Source: Avena insularis (Eukaryota; Streptophyta; Magnoliopsida; Poales; Poaceae). Taken from it: a stretch of DNA of 64,000 nucleotides. Position numbers and translations under genes: made by a program. The stretch is from positions 380,171,331 through 380,235,330 of the forward strand of contig CM042688.1 in assembly GCA_023614405.1 (NCBI GenBank), written 5' to 3'. Numbering within the stretch: position 1 is the first letter of the stretch; each line of letters opens with the position of its first letter. The notes under the pieces are model-generated. The model was not told the origin of the DNA. It saw nothing but the letters and a program-made list of their open reading frames with translations, and searched no databases. This document shows positions 39,740 to 50,948 of this stretch, piece by piece.

Positions 39740-41371
39740 AGTCATTGCATGTGTTCTTTTCCTAAACCACCACCAGAGTCATTGCATGTGTGTTCTTTTA
39801 CTAAACCACCACCAGAGTCATTGCATGTGTGTTCTCTTCCTAAAACACCACTAGAGTCATTGCATGTGTGTTCCTTTCCAAAACCACCACTAGAGTCATT
39901 GCATGTGTTCTTTTCCTAAACCACCACCAGAGTCATTCCATGTGTGTTCTTTTACTAAACCACCACCAGAGTCATTGCATGTGTCTTCATTTCCTAAACC
40001 ACCACCAGAGTCATTGCATTTATGTTGTTTTCCTAAACCATCACCATAGTCATTGCATGTGTCTTCCTTTCCTAAACGACTAGAGTCATTGCATTTGTGT
40101 TCCTTTCCTAAACCACATGGATGTCATTTCATGTGTCTTCCTTTCCTAAACCACCACTAGAGTTATTGCATGTGTGTTCCTTTCCTAAACCACATTGATC
40201 CACCAGAGTCATTGCATGTGTGTTCCTGTGCTAAACCACATGGATCCACTAGTGTCATTGCATGTGTCTTCTTTTCCTAAACCACCACAAGAGTCATTGC
40301 ATGTGTATTCCTATCCTAATCCACCACTAGAGTCATTGGATGTGTGTTCATGTCCTAAACCACGTTGAGCCACCAGAGTCATTGCACGTGTCTTCCTTTC
40401 CTAAACCACCACTAGAGTCATTGCATGTGTGTTCTTTTCCTAAACCACCACCAGATTCATTCCATGTGTATTCTTTTCCTGAACCACTAATAGAGTCATT
40501 GCATGTCTCTTCCTTTCCTAAACCACCACTAGAGTCATTGCATGGGTGTTATTTTCCTAAACCACTACTAGAGTTATTGCATGTGTGTCATTTTCTAAAC
40601 TACCACGAGTGTCATTGCATATGTATTCCTTTCCTAAACCACATTGATCCACCAAAGTCATTGCATGTGTCTTCCTTTCATAAACCACCACTGGAGTCAT
40701 TGCATCTGTGTTCTTTTCCAAAACAACAACCAGAGTCATTGCATGTGTGTTCTTTTCCTAAACCACCACCAGTGTCATTACATGTGTCTTCCTTTCCTAA
40801 ACCACCAGTAGAGTCATTGGATGTGTCTTCTTTTCCTAAACCACCACCAGAGTCATTGCATGTGTCTTACTTTCCTAAACCACATGGATCCACCAGTGTC
40901 ATTGCATGTGTGTTCTTTTCTAATACACCACTAGAGTCATTGCATGTGTGTTCCTTTCCAAAACCACCACTAGAGTCATTGCATATGTTCTTTTCCTAAA
41001 CCACCACGAGAGTCATTGCATGTGTGTTCTTTTACTAAACAACCACCAGAGTCATAGCATGTGTCTTCATTTTCTAAACCACCACCAGAGTCATTACATC
41101 TATGTTCTTTTCCTAAACCACCACCATAGTCATTGCATGTGTCTTCCATTCCTAAACCACCAGAGTCATTGCATGTGTGTTCCTTTCCTAAACCACATGG
41201 ATGTCATTTCATGTGTCTTCCTTTCCTAAACTAGCACTAGAGTTATTGCATGTGTGTTCCTTTCCTAAACCAAATTGACCCACCAGAGTCATTGCATGTG
41301 TGTTCCTATGCTAAACTACATGGATCCACTAGTGTCATTGCATGTGTCTTCTTTTCCTAAACCACCACCAG
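39740..41371 (+). repeat. HOR family G, copy 2 (1,632 bp)
   Basis: Second copy of the 1.63-kb unit. It contains the longest open frame in the window, 40340-40999 (219 codons), which is a run of 13-residue repeats with no other coding evidence. The unusual TTCTTTTCTAATACACC unit at 40911 is shared with copy 1 (39279). Confidence 0.85.
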
Positions 41372-42784
41372 AGTCATTGCATGTGTGTTCTTATCCTAAT
41401 CCACCACTAGAGTCATTGGATGTATGTTCATTTCCTAAACCACGTTGATCCACCAGAGTCATTGCACGTGTCTTCCTTTCCTAAACCACCACTAGAGTCA
41501 TTGCATGTGTGTTCTTTTCCTAAACCACCACCAGATTCATTGCATGTGTGTTCTTTTCTTGAACCACCAATAGAGTCATTGCATGTGTCTTCCTTTCCAA
41601 AACCACCAATAGAGTCATTGCATGTGTGTTCTTTTCCTAAACCACCACTAGAGTTGTTGCATGTGTGTACTTTTCCTAAACCACCACCAGTGTCATTGCA
41701 TGTGTATTCCTTTCCTAAACCACATTGATCCCCCAGAGTCATTGCATGTGTGTTCCTTTCCGAAACTAACTCTAGAATCATTGCATGTGTGTCCTTTTCC
41801 TAAAACAACACTAGAGTCAGTACATGTGTGTTCATTTTCTAAACCACCACGAGTGTCATTGCATATGTATTCCTTTCCTAAAACATATTGATCCACCAAA
41901 GTCATTGCATGTGTCTTCGTTTCATAAACCACCACTAGAGTCATTGCATCTGTGTTCTTTTCCGAAACAACAACCAGAGTCATTGCATCTGTGTTTTTTT
42001 CCTAAACCACCACCAGTGTCATTGCATGTGTGTTCTTATCCTAATCCACCACTAGAGTCATTGGATGTGTGTTCATTTCCTAAACCACGTTGAAGCATCA
42101 GAGTCATTGCACGTGTCTTCCTTTCCTAAACCACCACTAGAGTCATTGCATGTGTGTTCTTTTCCTAAACCACCACCAGATTCATTGCATGTGTGTTCTT
42201 TTCCTGAACCACTAATAGAGTCATTACATGTCTCTTCCTTTCCTAAACCACCACTAGAGTCATTGCATGGGTGTTCTTTTCCTAAACCACCACTAGAGTT
42301 ATTGCATGTGTGTCATTTTCTAAACCACCACGAGTGTCATTGCATATGTATTCCTTTCCTAAACCACATTGATCCACCAAAGTCATTGCATGTGTCTTCC
42401 TTTCATAAACCACCACCAGTGTCATTACATGTGTGTTCTTTTCCTAAACCACCACCAGTGTCATTACATGTGTCTTCCTTTCCTAAACCACCAGTAGAGT
42501 CATTGGATGTGTCTTCTTTTCCTAAACCACCACCAGAGTCATTGCATGTGTCTTGCTTTCCTAAACCACATGGATCCACCAGTGTCATTGCATGTGTGTT
42601 CTTTTCCTAAAACACCACCAGAGTCATTGCATATGTGTTCCTTTCCAAAACCACCACTAGAGTCATTGCATGTGTTCTTTTCCTAAACTACCACGAGAGT
42701 CATTGCATGTGTGTTCTTTTACTAATGCACCACCAGAGTCAGTGCATGTGTCTTCATTTCCTAAACCACCACCAGAGTCATTGC

Positions 42785-45700
42785 ATGTGTGTTTCTTTCT
42801 GAAACTACCACTAGAATCATTGCATGTGTGTTCTTTTCCTAAAACAACACTAGAGTCAGTACATGTGTGTTCATTTTCTAAACCACCACGAGTGTCATTG
42901 CATATGTCTTCCTTTGCTAAACCACATTGATCCACCAAAGTCATTGCATGTGTCTTCCTTTCATAAACCACCACTAGAGCATTGGATCTGTGTTCTTTTC
43001 CGAAACAATAACCAGAGTCATTGCATGTGTGTTCTTTTCCTAAACCACCACCAGTGTCATTACATGTGTCTTCCTTTCCTAAACCACCGGTAGAGTCATT
43101 CGATGTGTCTTCTTTTCCTAAACTACCACCAGAGTCATTGCATGTGTCTTACTTTCCTAAACCACATGGATCCACCAGTGTCATTGCATGTGTGTTATTT
43201 TCCTAAAACACCACTAGAGTCATTGCATGTGTGTTCCTTTCCAAAACCACCACTATAGTCATTGCATGTGTTCTTTTCCTAAACCACCACCAGAGTCATT
43301 GCATGTGTGTTCTTTTACTAAACCACCACCAGAGTCATTGCATGTGTCTTCATTTCCTAAACCACCACCAGAGTCATTGGATGTGTGTTCTTTTCCTAAA
43401 CCACCACCATTGTCATTGCATGTGTCTTCCTTTCCTAAACCACCAGAGTCATTGCATGTGTGTTCCTTTCCTAAACCACATGGATGTCATTTCATGTGTC
43501 TTACTTTCCTAAACCACCACTAGATTTATTGCATGTGTGTTCCTTTCCTAAACCACATTGATCCACCAGAGTCATTGCATGTGTGTTCCTGTGCTAAACC
43601 ACATGGATCCACTAGTGTCATTGCATGTGTCTTCTATTACTAAACCACCACCAGAGTCATTGCATGTGTCTTCCTTTCCTAAACCACCACTAGAGTCATT
43701 GCATGTGTGTTCTTTTCCTAAACCACCACCAGATTCATTGCATGTGTGTTCTTTTCCTGAACCACCAATAGAGTCATTGCATGTGTCTTCCTTTCCTAAA
43801 CCACCACTAGAGTCATTGCATGGGTGTTCTTTTCCTAAACCACCACTAGAGTTATTGCATGTGTGTCCTTTTCCTATACCACCACCAGTGTCATTGGATG
43901 TGTATTCCTTTCCTAAACCACATTGATCCCCCAGAGTCATTGCATGTGTGTTTCTTTCCGAAACTACCACTAGAATCATTGCATGTGTGTTCTTTTCCTA
44001 AAACAACACTAGAGTCAGTACATGTGTGTTCATTTTCTAAACCACCACGAGTGTCATTGCATATGTCTTCCTTTGCTAAACCACATTGATCCACCAAAGT
44101 CATTGCATGTGTCTTCCTTTCATAAACCACCACTAGAGCATTGGATCTGTGTTCTTTTCCGAAACAACAACCAGAGTCATTGCATGTGTGTTCTTTTCCT
44201 AAACCACCACCAGTGTCATTACATGTGTCTTCCTTTCCTAAACCACCGGTAGAGTCATTCGATGTGTCTTCTTTTCCTAAACTACCACCAGAGTCATTGC
44301 ATGTGTCTTACTTTCCTAAACCACATGGATCCACCAGTGTCATTGCATGTGTGTTCTTTTCCTAAAACACCACTAGAGTCATTGCATGTGTGTTCCTTTC
44401 CAAAACCACCACTATAGTCATTGCATGTGTTCTTTTCCTAAACCACCACCAGAGTCATTGCATGTGTGTTCTTTTACTAAACCACCACCAGAGTCATTGC
44501 ATGTGTCTTCATTTCCTAAACCACCACCAGAGTCATTGGATGTGTGTTCATTTCCTAAACCAGGTTGATCCACCAGAGTCATTGCATGTGTCTTCCTTTC
44601 CTAAACCACCACCAGACTCATTGCATGTGTGTTCTTTTCCTAAACCACCACCAGACTCATTGCATGTGTGTTATTTTCCTAAACCACCAATAGAGTCATT
44701 GCATGTGTCTTCCTTTCCTAAACCAACACTAGAGTCATTGGATGGGTGTTCTTTTCCTAAACCACCACTAAAGTTATTGCATGTGTGTCCTTTTCATAAA
44801 CCACCACCAGTGCAATTGCATGTGTATTCCTTTCCTAAACCACATTGATCCCCCAGAGTCATTGCATGTGTGTTCCTTTCCTAAACTACCACTAGAATCA
44901 TTACATGTGTGTTCTTTTCCTAAACCACCAGGGTCATTGCATGTGTCTTCCTTTCCAAAAGCACCACTAGAGTCATTGCATGTATGTTCTTTTCCTAAAC
45001 CACCACCAGAGTCATTGCATGTGTGGTCTTTTCCTAAACCACCGCCAGAGTCATTGCATCTATGTTCTTTTCCTAAACCACCACCACAGTCATTGCTTGT
45101 GTGTTCCTTTCCTAAACCACCACCAGAGTCATTGCATGTGTGTTCCTTTTCCTAAACCACATGGATGTCGTTGCATGGATCTTCCTTTCCTAAACCACAA
45201 CCAGAGTCATTGCATGTGTATTTTCCTAAACCACAATGATCCACCAGTGTCATTGCACGTGTGTTCCTTTCCTAAACTACCACTAGAATCATTACATGTG
45301 TGTTCTTTTTCTAAACCACCACTGGAATCATTGCATGTGTGTTCTTTTCCTAAAACAACACTAGAGTCAGTACATGTGTGTTCATTTTCTAAACTACCAA
45401 GAGTGTCATTGCATATGTCTTCCTTTCCTAAACCACATTGATCCACCAAAGTCATTGCATCTGCCTTCCTTTCATAAACCACCACTAGAGTCATTGCTTC
45501 TGTGTTCTTTTGTGAAAAAACAACTAGAGTCATTGCATGTGTGTTCTTTTACTAAATCACCACCAGTGTCATTACATGTGTCTTCCTTTCCTAAACCACC
45601 ATTAGAGTCATTGGATGTTTCTTCTTTTCCTAAACCACCACCAGAGTTATTGCATGTGTCTAACTTTCCTAAACCACATGGATCCACCAGTGTCATTGCA

Positions 45701-45896
45701 TGTGTGTTATTTTCCTAAAACACCACTAGAATCATTGCATGTGTGTTCCTTTCCAAAACCACCACTAGAGTCATTGCATGTGTTCTTTTCCTAAACCACC
45801 ACTAGAGTCATTGCATGTGTGTTCTTTTACTAAACCATGACCAGAGTCATTGCATGTGTCTTTCTTTCCTAAACCACCACTAGAGTCATTGCATGG
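42785..45896 (+). repeat. HOR family H (about 1.15 kb), interrupted by the retrotransposon
   Basis: Segment 42785-43390 recurs at 43944-44549 (offset 1,159 bp). Segment 44780-45890 then recurs beyond the retrotransposon at 58650-59760; once 12,718 bp of element and duplicated target site are removed, that spacing is 1,154 bp. The unit order is close to family D. The array was therefore continuous when the element inserted. Confidence 0.75.
45892..45896 (+). repeat. Target-site duplication CATGG, left
   Basis: The five bases directly before the TGTAACATCC terminus are CATGG and are repeated exactly after the right LTR at 58610-58614. Five bp is the usual duplication length for Ty3/gypsy integrases. 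The target was an array monomer of the GCATGGGTGTTC type. Confidence 0.95.
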
Positions 45897-46638
45897 TGTA
45901 ACATCCCTAAAAAAATCATGTTTCAAAACTCATTCATATCATTCTTGCATCATTCATTCATATAGGGTTTTTCTCAAAATCATTTAGAGGCAGAAGTTTG
46001 AGCTATGATTTCATGTGGGCATTTTATCTCAATTGGCCATCACCTTTTGAGACTTGAATGCTTAGGTACTTGTTTGCTTGCCTCCATGGTTGGAAAGAAT
46101 AGGAGAAGCATTTAAACCCAAAATTCCAATTTAGAAATATTTTCTAAACCCCATTCCAAATATTGGCAACTAGAGACAAAGAGACAAAGTCTCTGTTTAT
46201 TTTGAAACCCAAGCTTGACCAAACCTTGCAAGGTAACCACATGGTTATTTGACTGCATTTGAACCCACAAGAACCCTGCAAAAATCCCCAAAGAAATTTG
46301 AATTCAAAAGGATTTGAATTCATATCAAATTCTATTCAGAAAATAGAATTAGAAAAAGAAAAAGGCTAAAGAAAAGAAAAGGCCGAGCGGCCGAATCAGC
46401 CCAGGCGGATCCAGCCCAGCAAGCCCACCCGGGGTCCTCCTTTTTCTTCTCTCACGCCATGAGCCCACGCAGACAGTGCAGACCCACCACACCGCACTCG
46501 GCTGACAAACGGGCCCGGTCCACGTCGCCCTCGTCTTCCCCAGACCGCGCCTGCGACCACGTCGCCGCGGCAGTGAAGGCCGGTAATGGCGCGGCGTAAA
46601 TGGGCTTTAAACCCGAGCGTTTCCTGTCGATTCCCCGG

Positions 46639-46646
46639 CTATAAGA
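46639..46646 (+). promoter_or_regulatory. Putative TATA box of 5' LTR
   Basis: CTATAAGA within a GC-rich context, 742 bp from the LTR start, preserved exactly in the 3' LTR at 56113-56120. A T/C-rich stretch lies 15-35 bp downstream. It would make U3 about 0.77 kb and R-U5 about 2.4 kb. This is inferred from motif and placement only. Confidence 0.5.
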
Positions 46647-46910
46647 TCCTCTCTGCTCCTCGATCTTGTTCCCCAGACACCTCGCTCACTCCGCCACCAG
46701 TCGCCTCAATCAGCATTGCACCGCCAGACGGAACCTCTCCGGCGATCGATTCCGGTGAGCCCAGTGTTCCTCGCCTCGTTCTTGCTATCCTGCTCAGTGA
46801 ATCCTTGCGCATCTACTGACCTCGCTAGTCTGTCCGGTACTGCCCAGGTCGCCGGTTCCACTTGACACCGCGAGCACCGACGGCGACATCAACTCCGACG
46901 AGCTCTAGTG

Positions 46911-46916
46911 GTAAGT
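46911..46916 (+). other. Candidate 5' splice donor GTAAGT in the LTR leader
   Basis: A perfect plant donor core, GTAAGT, follows CTCTAGTG and is conserved in the 3' LTR (56395-56400). It lies about 270 bp downstream of the TATA-like element. The first strong acceptor before an ORF is TTTGTAG at 49227-49233, directly before an ATG. Splicing between them would remove the rest of U5 and the primer-binding site. No transcript evidence is available. Confidence 0.3.
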
Positions 46917-48069
46917 CCAGACCGCCCCGCGCCTCCTAGTTCATGCTCACTACTTCGCCTTGACCCTGCGAACCTAACCGTGTCCTCGACTTGCCTTGGG
47001 TGATTCACGCGGCGTCCACGACGACCACCCGACGCAGAATACCGCCCAAAGAATTCGGCGAGCAATCGCAACCTTGTCCGGCGCCTTGACCAACCGCGAG
47101 TACGACAAGCTTCGCCGTGACCTCCCCGAGCCCGAAGCCACCTCCTTCTTCTTCTCGCTCGCATCATCGGCAACATCATCGACCGACGATTCCGCCGCCG
47201 GTAGCCACCGCGCAGCGCCGCCAGTTCTTGGCCAGAGAAGTAGCAGCCGTTAGATCTGCATCGTAGCGCTAGGATAGATCCACTTAACCCCGAAGCGGTA
47301 CGCGATCTGAGCCGCCAGATTTCATTTAGATCCTACGGCTGTGGAGCTCGATCCAGTGCGAACCGGTACGAGCGAATCAGAACATGACGCGTGGCTAGGT
47401 TAGATCTGAGAATAGAATTTAAAATCAGAAATTTGATCCAAATTCATTTGCCTATATCTTTTGAACCCCACGTTGGAATTTTGCAAACTTTATACCGTTG
47501 GATTCAGAAAAACAAGACCTTTCTGCCTCTCCTTTTTGTTTTGCAAATAGTAACCATTTGATTAGCTTAAAATGCAGAGGCATGTTTGAGGCTATTTTAA
47601 GTATAGATTTAGTTTAGTATTTTTTTTTTAGGTTTATTTAAATTGTCTTGGCTACTTTGTGACTAGTTTCAGTTTCTGTATTCATGCACTTGCTTGGTTG
47701 AAGTTTTCAAAAATCATCACTTGGTAGATTCATGCATGCATGCATTCATAATACTTTTGTTTGTATATATATGTGTGTAATTGTATGCTACAACTTTGTG
47801 TGTAGATTTTGCTAGTGATTGTGATTGTGACAAGTGCTACTCTCCACACTACCAAGGCAAGTGATATCTTCATGAATATTCCCTACCTATATTTTATACT
47901 TGCATTAGATATATTTTGTTAGGACTTGCATGTTACTTTTGTCAACTAATGATGGGAAATCCTATTTAGAATAGAATGCTAGAATTGCTAGGAAATTCCC
48001 TAAGGTCAAGTTGCCATGCCATGCTTAGCCTAGCTACTAGAAAACAAGGGTGGTTTATATATTCACACT

Positions 48070-48303
48070 ATGGAAAAATATTCTAAGTCTAAGGACTTGT
48101 TTTTATTTAACAAAACAACTAAGTTAATGAATCACCTGGGTGGAATGGAAAGATTGGGTTATGTTGAGTGGTTACACAAGGCCAGGGGTACTGGTGAACC
48201 TTGTGTATCTCACTTGTGGATGGCCACCCAGGAACAAAGAGATTTGAGTTGTCAAATGTTTGAGAAGCTTCAAGTGCCACTTGGTAATATGGGCTCGCCA
48301 TGA
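48070..48303 (+). pseudogene. LTR-resident small ORF, 5' LTR copy, frameshifted
   Basis: An ORF starting MEKYSKSKDLFLF reads 77 codons here and then ends early. The 3' LTR version (57563-57961) continues to 132 codons. Two differences matter: an in-frame 3-bp loss near 48278 (the residue order QV-PLGN where the other copy has QVQPLGN) and a one-base loss at about 48296 (CTCGCC where the other LTR has CTCTGCC), which truncates the frame. I do not recognise a domain. The region would lie in the leader of the genomic RNA. It may be non-coding. Confidence 0.35.
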
Positions 48304-48983
48304 TCTTAGGATGCTGGAACTTAGTCTCTTGGACAAGGTGGTAGATGGGTTGATAGGTTGGAGCGTCCATTTGACTAAGGAAAGGCTATGAAGGATCATG
48401 TCTTGGGAAACCAAGGCTCGTGGGAAAGTGCACCAACTCTTCAGAGTGTAAAACCTAAGTACTTAGCCATGTTCCTGGTAAAGGACAATTTGAGCATCAA
48501 GACATGGAAACTTCAAGAATCTCATCACTCCAATTTCTAAATAAAACTTGTGGGTGAACAAGGGTTAAAGGATCTTCAGTCTTTGATTGGTAGATGCCCG
48601 GAGTGGATCTTCAGTCTCTGATTGGTAGATACCTTGGGATGGTTTTTGTCGAGCAAAAACTTAGTGTTTTCAAAAGTTAAGGAAAAATCTATTTTGAGCA
48701 ATGCAAGCTTAAGCTCCACCAGCCAAATGCATATAGCCTTATAGTCCACTTAAATTATACTAGGTATCACTTGCCAATACTATTCCAAAGTATTGACCCC
48801 TGTGGCTGTAACTTATGATGTTGCAGTTACTCGATGATGATTAGGAGTCATGAGTCTACACTCAACATGCTTGCGTGGCACATGAAGATGAAGACTTATG
48901 TTTATTTACATATTCCATAAACTCTTGTACTAGGCCTTTGGCCATGAGTTGTAAAAGACTATGTTTTATCTCGGAATGACTGT

Positions 48984-48989
48984 AATAAA
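48984..48989 (+). terminator. Candidate polyadenylation signal, 5' LTR
   Basis: AATAAA in TGTAATAAACGACC, 107 bp before the LTR end, in a T-rich context, and conserved in the 3' LTR at 58495-58500. As part of the R/U5 region it is the best candidate for 3'-end formation of the element's RNA. Inferred from motif only. Confidence 0.35.
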
Positions 48990-49098
48990 CGACCTTTGTA
49001 TCTGTACTTCATCTTAAACTGTGGATGCTAGCAATGATCCAGTGGACTAGCATTGCAATCACAGGATCTTTTCCTTTAATAAGGAGGGATCTTACAGA

Positions 49099-49109
49099 TG
49101 GTATCGAGC
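49099..49109 (+). other. Primer-binding site, initiator tRNA-Met type, one base missing
   Basis: TGGTATCGAGC starts two bases after the 5' LTR. The usual plant tRNA-iMet site is TGGTATCAGAGC, so a single A is missing inside the CAG. The match and position are convincing. The missing base would weaken priming if real, but it falls in the same CAG/CTG context as many other one-base losses in this window. Confidence 0.85.
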
Positions 49110-49233
49110 ATTGTGTTGCCTGAGGATTATGACCCTAGGATTGGAAACCACTAAGGAAAATTTTAACTTCTTCTACACTTGTCTATTCTTCTCAGAACTT
49201 TTCTAATCTTCTCCTTCTCATCTCTATTTGTAG

Positions 49234-49733
49234 ATGAACTCACCAACGGGTGAAGAAAGGACCACTCATGACCATGACCTTGGAGTGTGAGACTGAGTTT
49301 CCCAAGATTCTCAAGGACCTCATGGAGACCATGGGAGTACATGGTGCAGCTGTGTACAAGGGCTTTCCAGTGATGGAGGATGGAGTGGAGTATTGGGTGC
49401 AACTTCACTTGTACAAGAACAAGGAAGACAACCACAAAGAAAAAGGCTTCAGATGTACACCAACACTTTTATGCACACCACATTCTTTGAGTCAAGAAAA
49501 GAAGCAGCTTGGAAGACTATCAAGGAACTAAGTGCTAGAGTCAAGTGCGTGATGCTCAACCTCCAAAAGACTTAGAGAAAGAGAAGGAACATACCCAAGA
49601 GTTGGAAGTCACCAACCAATCCTTAAGAGGAGATATTATAGACTTAGTGATAGAAGCATGTGAACAGGATAGGGTGATTGCCACTAGGAACATTGTGTTA
49701 GCCACCAGATCCAATGAGATAGGATTGTAAGCA
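49234..49733 (+). pseudogene. Pre-gag ORF 1 (ORF0-like), broken
   Basis: An ATG at 49234 follows directly after a pyrimidine-rich TTTGTAG. The frame starts MNSPTGEER, then moves to the frame holding EFPKILKDLMETMGVHG (from about 49280), then to one holding FMHTTFFESRKEAAWKT (about 49470-49545), then to one ending RSNEIGL at 49730. At least three frame changes in about 500 bp show small indels. The middle part reads like a compact globular domain with aromatic residues, the last part like a helical, charged segment. Extra ORFs between the 5' LTR and gag are known in some grass gypsy elements; I place this in that class from its position. Function unknown. Confidence 0.55.
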
Positions 49734-49921
49734 CTTCGTTAGTTGACCACCACCTATCACCTTATTTTCCAAAATGATACCTTAAAAGTTTGAACCTTGG
49801 TGGTTGTAATGGATTTATGTATGCATGACTTGTATGATTTATGTGTTCCATGGTAATGCTTGAATGTTTGTCTTGTTTAATTTGAATTTGTGTTGTTCTA
49901 ACTTTTCAATCTTATAAATAG
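49734..49921 (+). other. AT-rich spacer between pre-gag ORFs, intron-like
   Basis: T-rich non-coding stretch beginning just after ATTGTAAGC (49726-49734, donor-like) and ending in a pyrimidine tract and ATAAATAG directly before the ATG at 49922. Composition and ends resemble a short plant intron. Joining the flanks does not give an obviously continuous frame, so this is only suggestive. Confidence 0.3.
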
Positions 49922-50721
49922 ATGCCTATTGCCATCAGCACTGTTGAGGAGTTCCGGTTACCTGCTTTGGTCCTCGTATCGTAGAGCTTACTACTTTACT
50001 CGATCTCCCTCTTCCTATCATTACGGTGCACCCACTCACCAAGTTTGAGAGGAAGGACCTTTGGGGCTTCAAGGTGAACCAGCCAGGACGCCAGGCAGAG
50101 CCTACTACGGAGGCCATCGTCTTCAAGCTTATGCACGATGACAGGGAGAGAGGCATGGAGGTTGTCATGCAGGATCTGATAGGACGACTGTTAGGACGTC
50201 ACTCCCGACAGGTTAGAGGCACTCACTTCCACGCCTTCGGAAGGCGTGATGATGACGGAGAGTCCATTGACTTTGAGGACGACTCAAGGGTCACAAAGAG
50301 CCGAGCACGCCTGTACCTCCGGACTTAGAGACTCTTATTAGGCACGTGGATACCGATAGGACCAACGTCATGCTTAGTAATGACGAGCTCAGTGCAGCTT
50401 CGCGAGAAGGACAAGCTCTTCGCGCAGCAGGACGAGATAGTCAAGGAGATGGAGACGAAGTTCGAGACCCAAGACCGTAAGTTCAAGAGTCAAGAGAAGC
50501 GTGTCCAGGATAGGAACAAGAGGATTCGTGATATGACCGAGGAACTGCAGTCCAAGGACTTCGAGTTAGAGCAGCAGCAGACAAAGGATTGAGAGGCTTG
50601 TTCCAAGAGGGCTCTCAAGGCCAAGATCGACTCTTTGACCACTACCATCGAGGAGAACAAGACCGCAATGGAGAACGCAGGCCTTACCTTTGTCGAGGAG
50701 GAGATTGAAGCTGACGAGTAG
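49922..50721 (+). pseudogene. Pre-gag ORF 2 with coiled-coil end, broken
   Basis: It opens with MPIAISTVEEFRLPAL, changes frame near 49975, and continues with HPLTKFERKDLWGFKVN and VVMQDLIGRLLGRHSR to 50326. A further frame change near 50390 (one or two bases lost) leads into a strongly charged helical segment, 50395-50592, rich in K, E, Q and R with heptad-like spacing. An internal stop lies at 50590-50592 and the final stop is TAG at 50719-50721. I see no catalytic motif. The coiled coil suggests a structural or RNA-packaging role, but this is inference. Its position, before gag and after pre-gag ORF 1, fits accessory ORFs of grass gypsy elements. Confidence 0.5.
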
Positions 50722-50948
50722 ATTTGACTACTCAGTTATCTTTATTTACCGCACTTGTTATTTATGAACTTATTGTTGGACCATCCGACATGTGGATGGC
50801 TTGCCACTTGTATGTTTGTACTTTGAGATTTTTGTTCTCTTGTTGTTTAGCTTTTATCCTAATATTGCTTGCTATGTGTTTTCTTGTGTAATGTATTGTG
50901 CATAAATCATGTAAGGGTATCTCATTCTTATCTCTATATGAATAAACC
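50722..50948 (+). other. Non-coding spacer before gag
   Basis: T-rich, no ORF of note. It contains GTAAGGGTATC at 50912 and ends close to ATATGAATAAACC before the gag ATG. I see no other structure. Confidence 0.5.

Larger units (their letters stand above)
1..45896 (+). repeat. 39-bp minisatellite array, left part
   Basis: Head-to-tail tandem array that fills the window from its first base to the retrotransposon. A typical unit is 19105-19143: it opens with AGAGTCATTGCATGTG, passes through a T-rich middle and ends with CCTAAACCACCACC. It is 39 bp, about 44% GC and pyrimidine-rich on the plus strand. Two length variants recur: 46 bp, where the end reads CCACATTGATCCACC or CCACATGGATCCACC (for example 8810-8855), and 38 bp, where CACATGGATGTC replaces the usual junction (for example 8289-8326). 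All units point the same way. The consensus is open in two forward frames and one reverse frame, giving repeated peptides such as ESLHVCSFPKPPP, SHCMCVLFLNHHQ and, on the minus strand, GGGLGKEHTCNDS. The 46- and 38-bp variants shift the frame, so no ORF exceeds 219 codons. I see no promoter, splice sites or single-copy coding sequence. The array is a satellite, and I do not recognise it as a named family. Confidence 0.97.
45897..49096 (+). repeat. 5' LTR (3,200 bp)
   Basis: Begins TGTAACATCCC and ends GGGATCTTACA, so it has the standard TG...CA ends. Three zones are visible: an AT-rich first 480 bp, a GC-rich stretch at about 46380-47250 with a TATA-like element, and an AT-rich remainder containing a small ORF. 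Compared with the 3' LTR it is 45 bp shorter. Many of the differences are one- or two-base losses in CTG (for example 48296, 48837, 48974), and the GC-rich stretch 46370-46580 is especially rearranged by small indels. Confidence 0.97.

Noticed and set aside
42403..42588. Minus-strand GGGLGKEHTCNDS-type repeat protein resembling a zinc-binding repeat
   Set aside because: It has one Cys and one His per 13 residues with no regular zinc-finger spacing, and it is the third stop-free frame of the satellite unit.
1..45896. Dozens of ORFs of 60-219 codons reading as His/Pro/Cys-rich repeat proteins
   Set aside because: They follow automatically from a stop-free 39-bp unit (13 codons). They start and stop at 38- and 46-bp variants, occur in several overlapping frames on both strands, and lack any promoter or unique sequence.
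1..45896. CRISPR-like array because of short direct repeats
   Set aside because: Units are directly adjacent without unique spacers, the array is tens of kb long with HOR structure, there are no cas genes, and the context is a plant retrotransposon.
1..45896. Centromeric satellite
   Set aside because: HORs and a chromovirus insertion are compatible with it, but the 39-bp monomer is unlike typical centromeric units and the element is Tekay-like rather than a recognisable CRM type. Nothing in the window decides chromosomal position.
46586..47253. ORFs in the GC-rich part of the 5' LTR (and 55816-56673 in the 3' LTR)
   Set aside because: High GC lowers stop frequency; the two LTRs do not preserve the frames, and no domain is recognisable.
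48119..48414. Minus-strand ORFs opposite the LTR-resident ORF
   Set aside because: They mirror the plus-strand frame and are not longer or better supported; no start context or domain.
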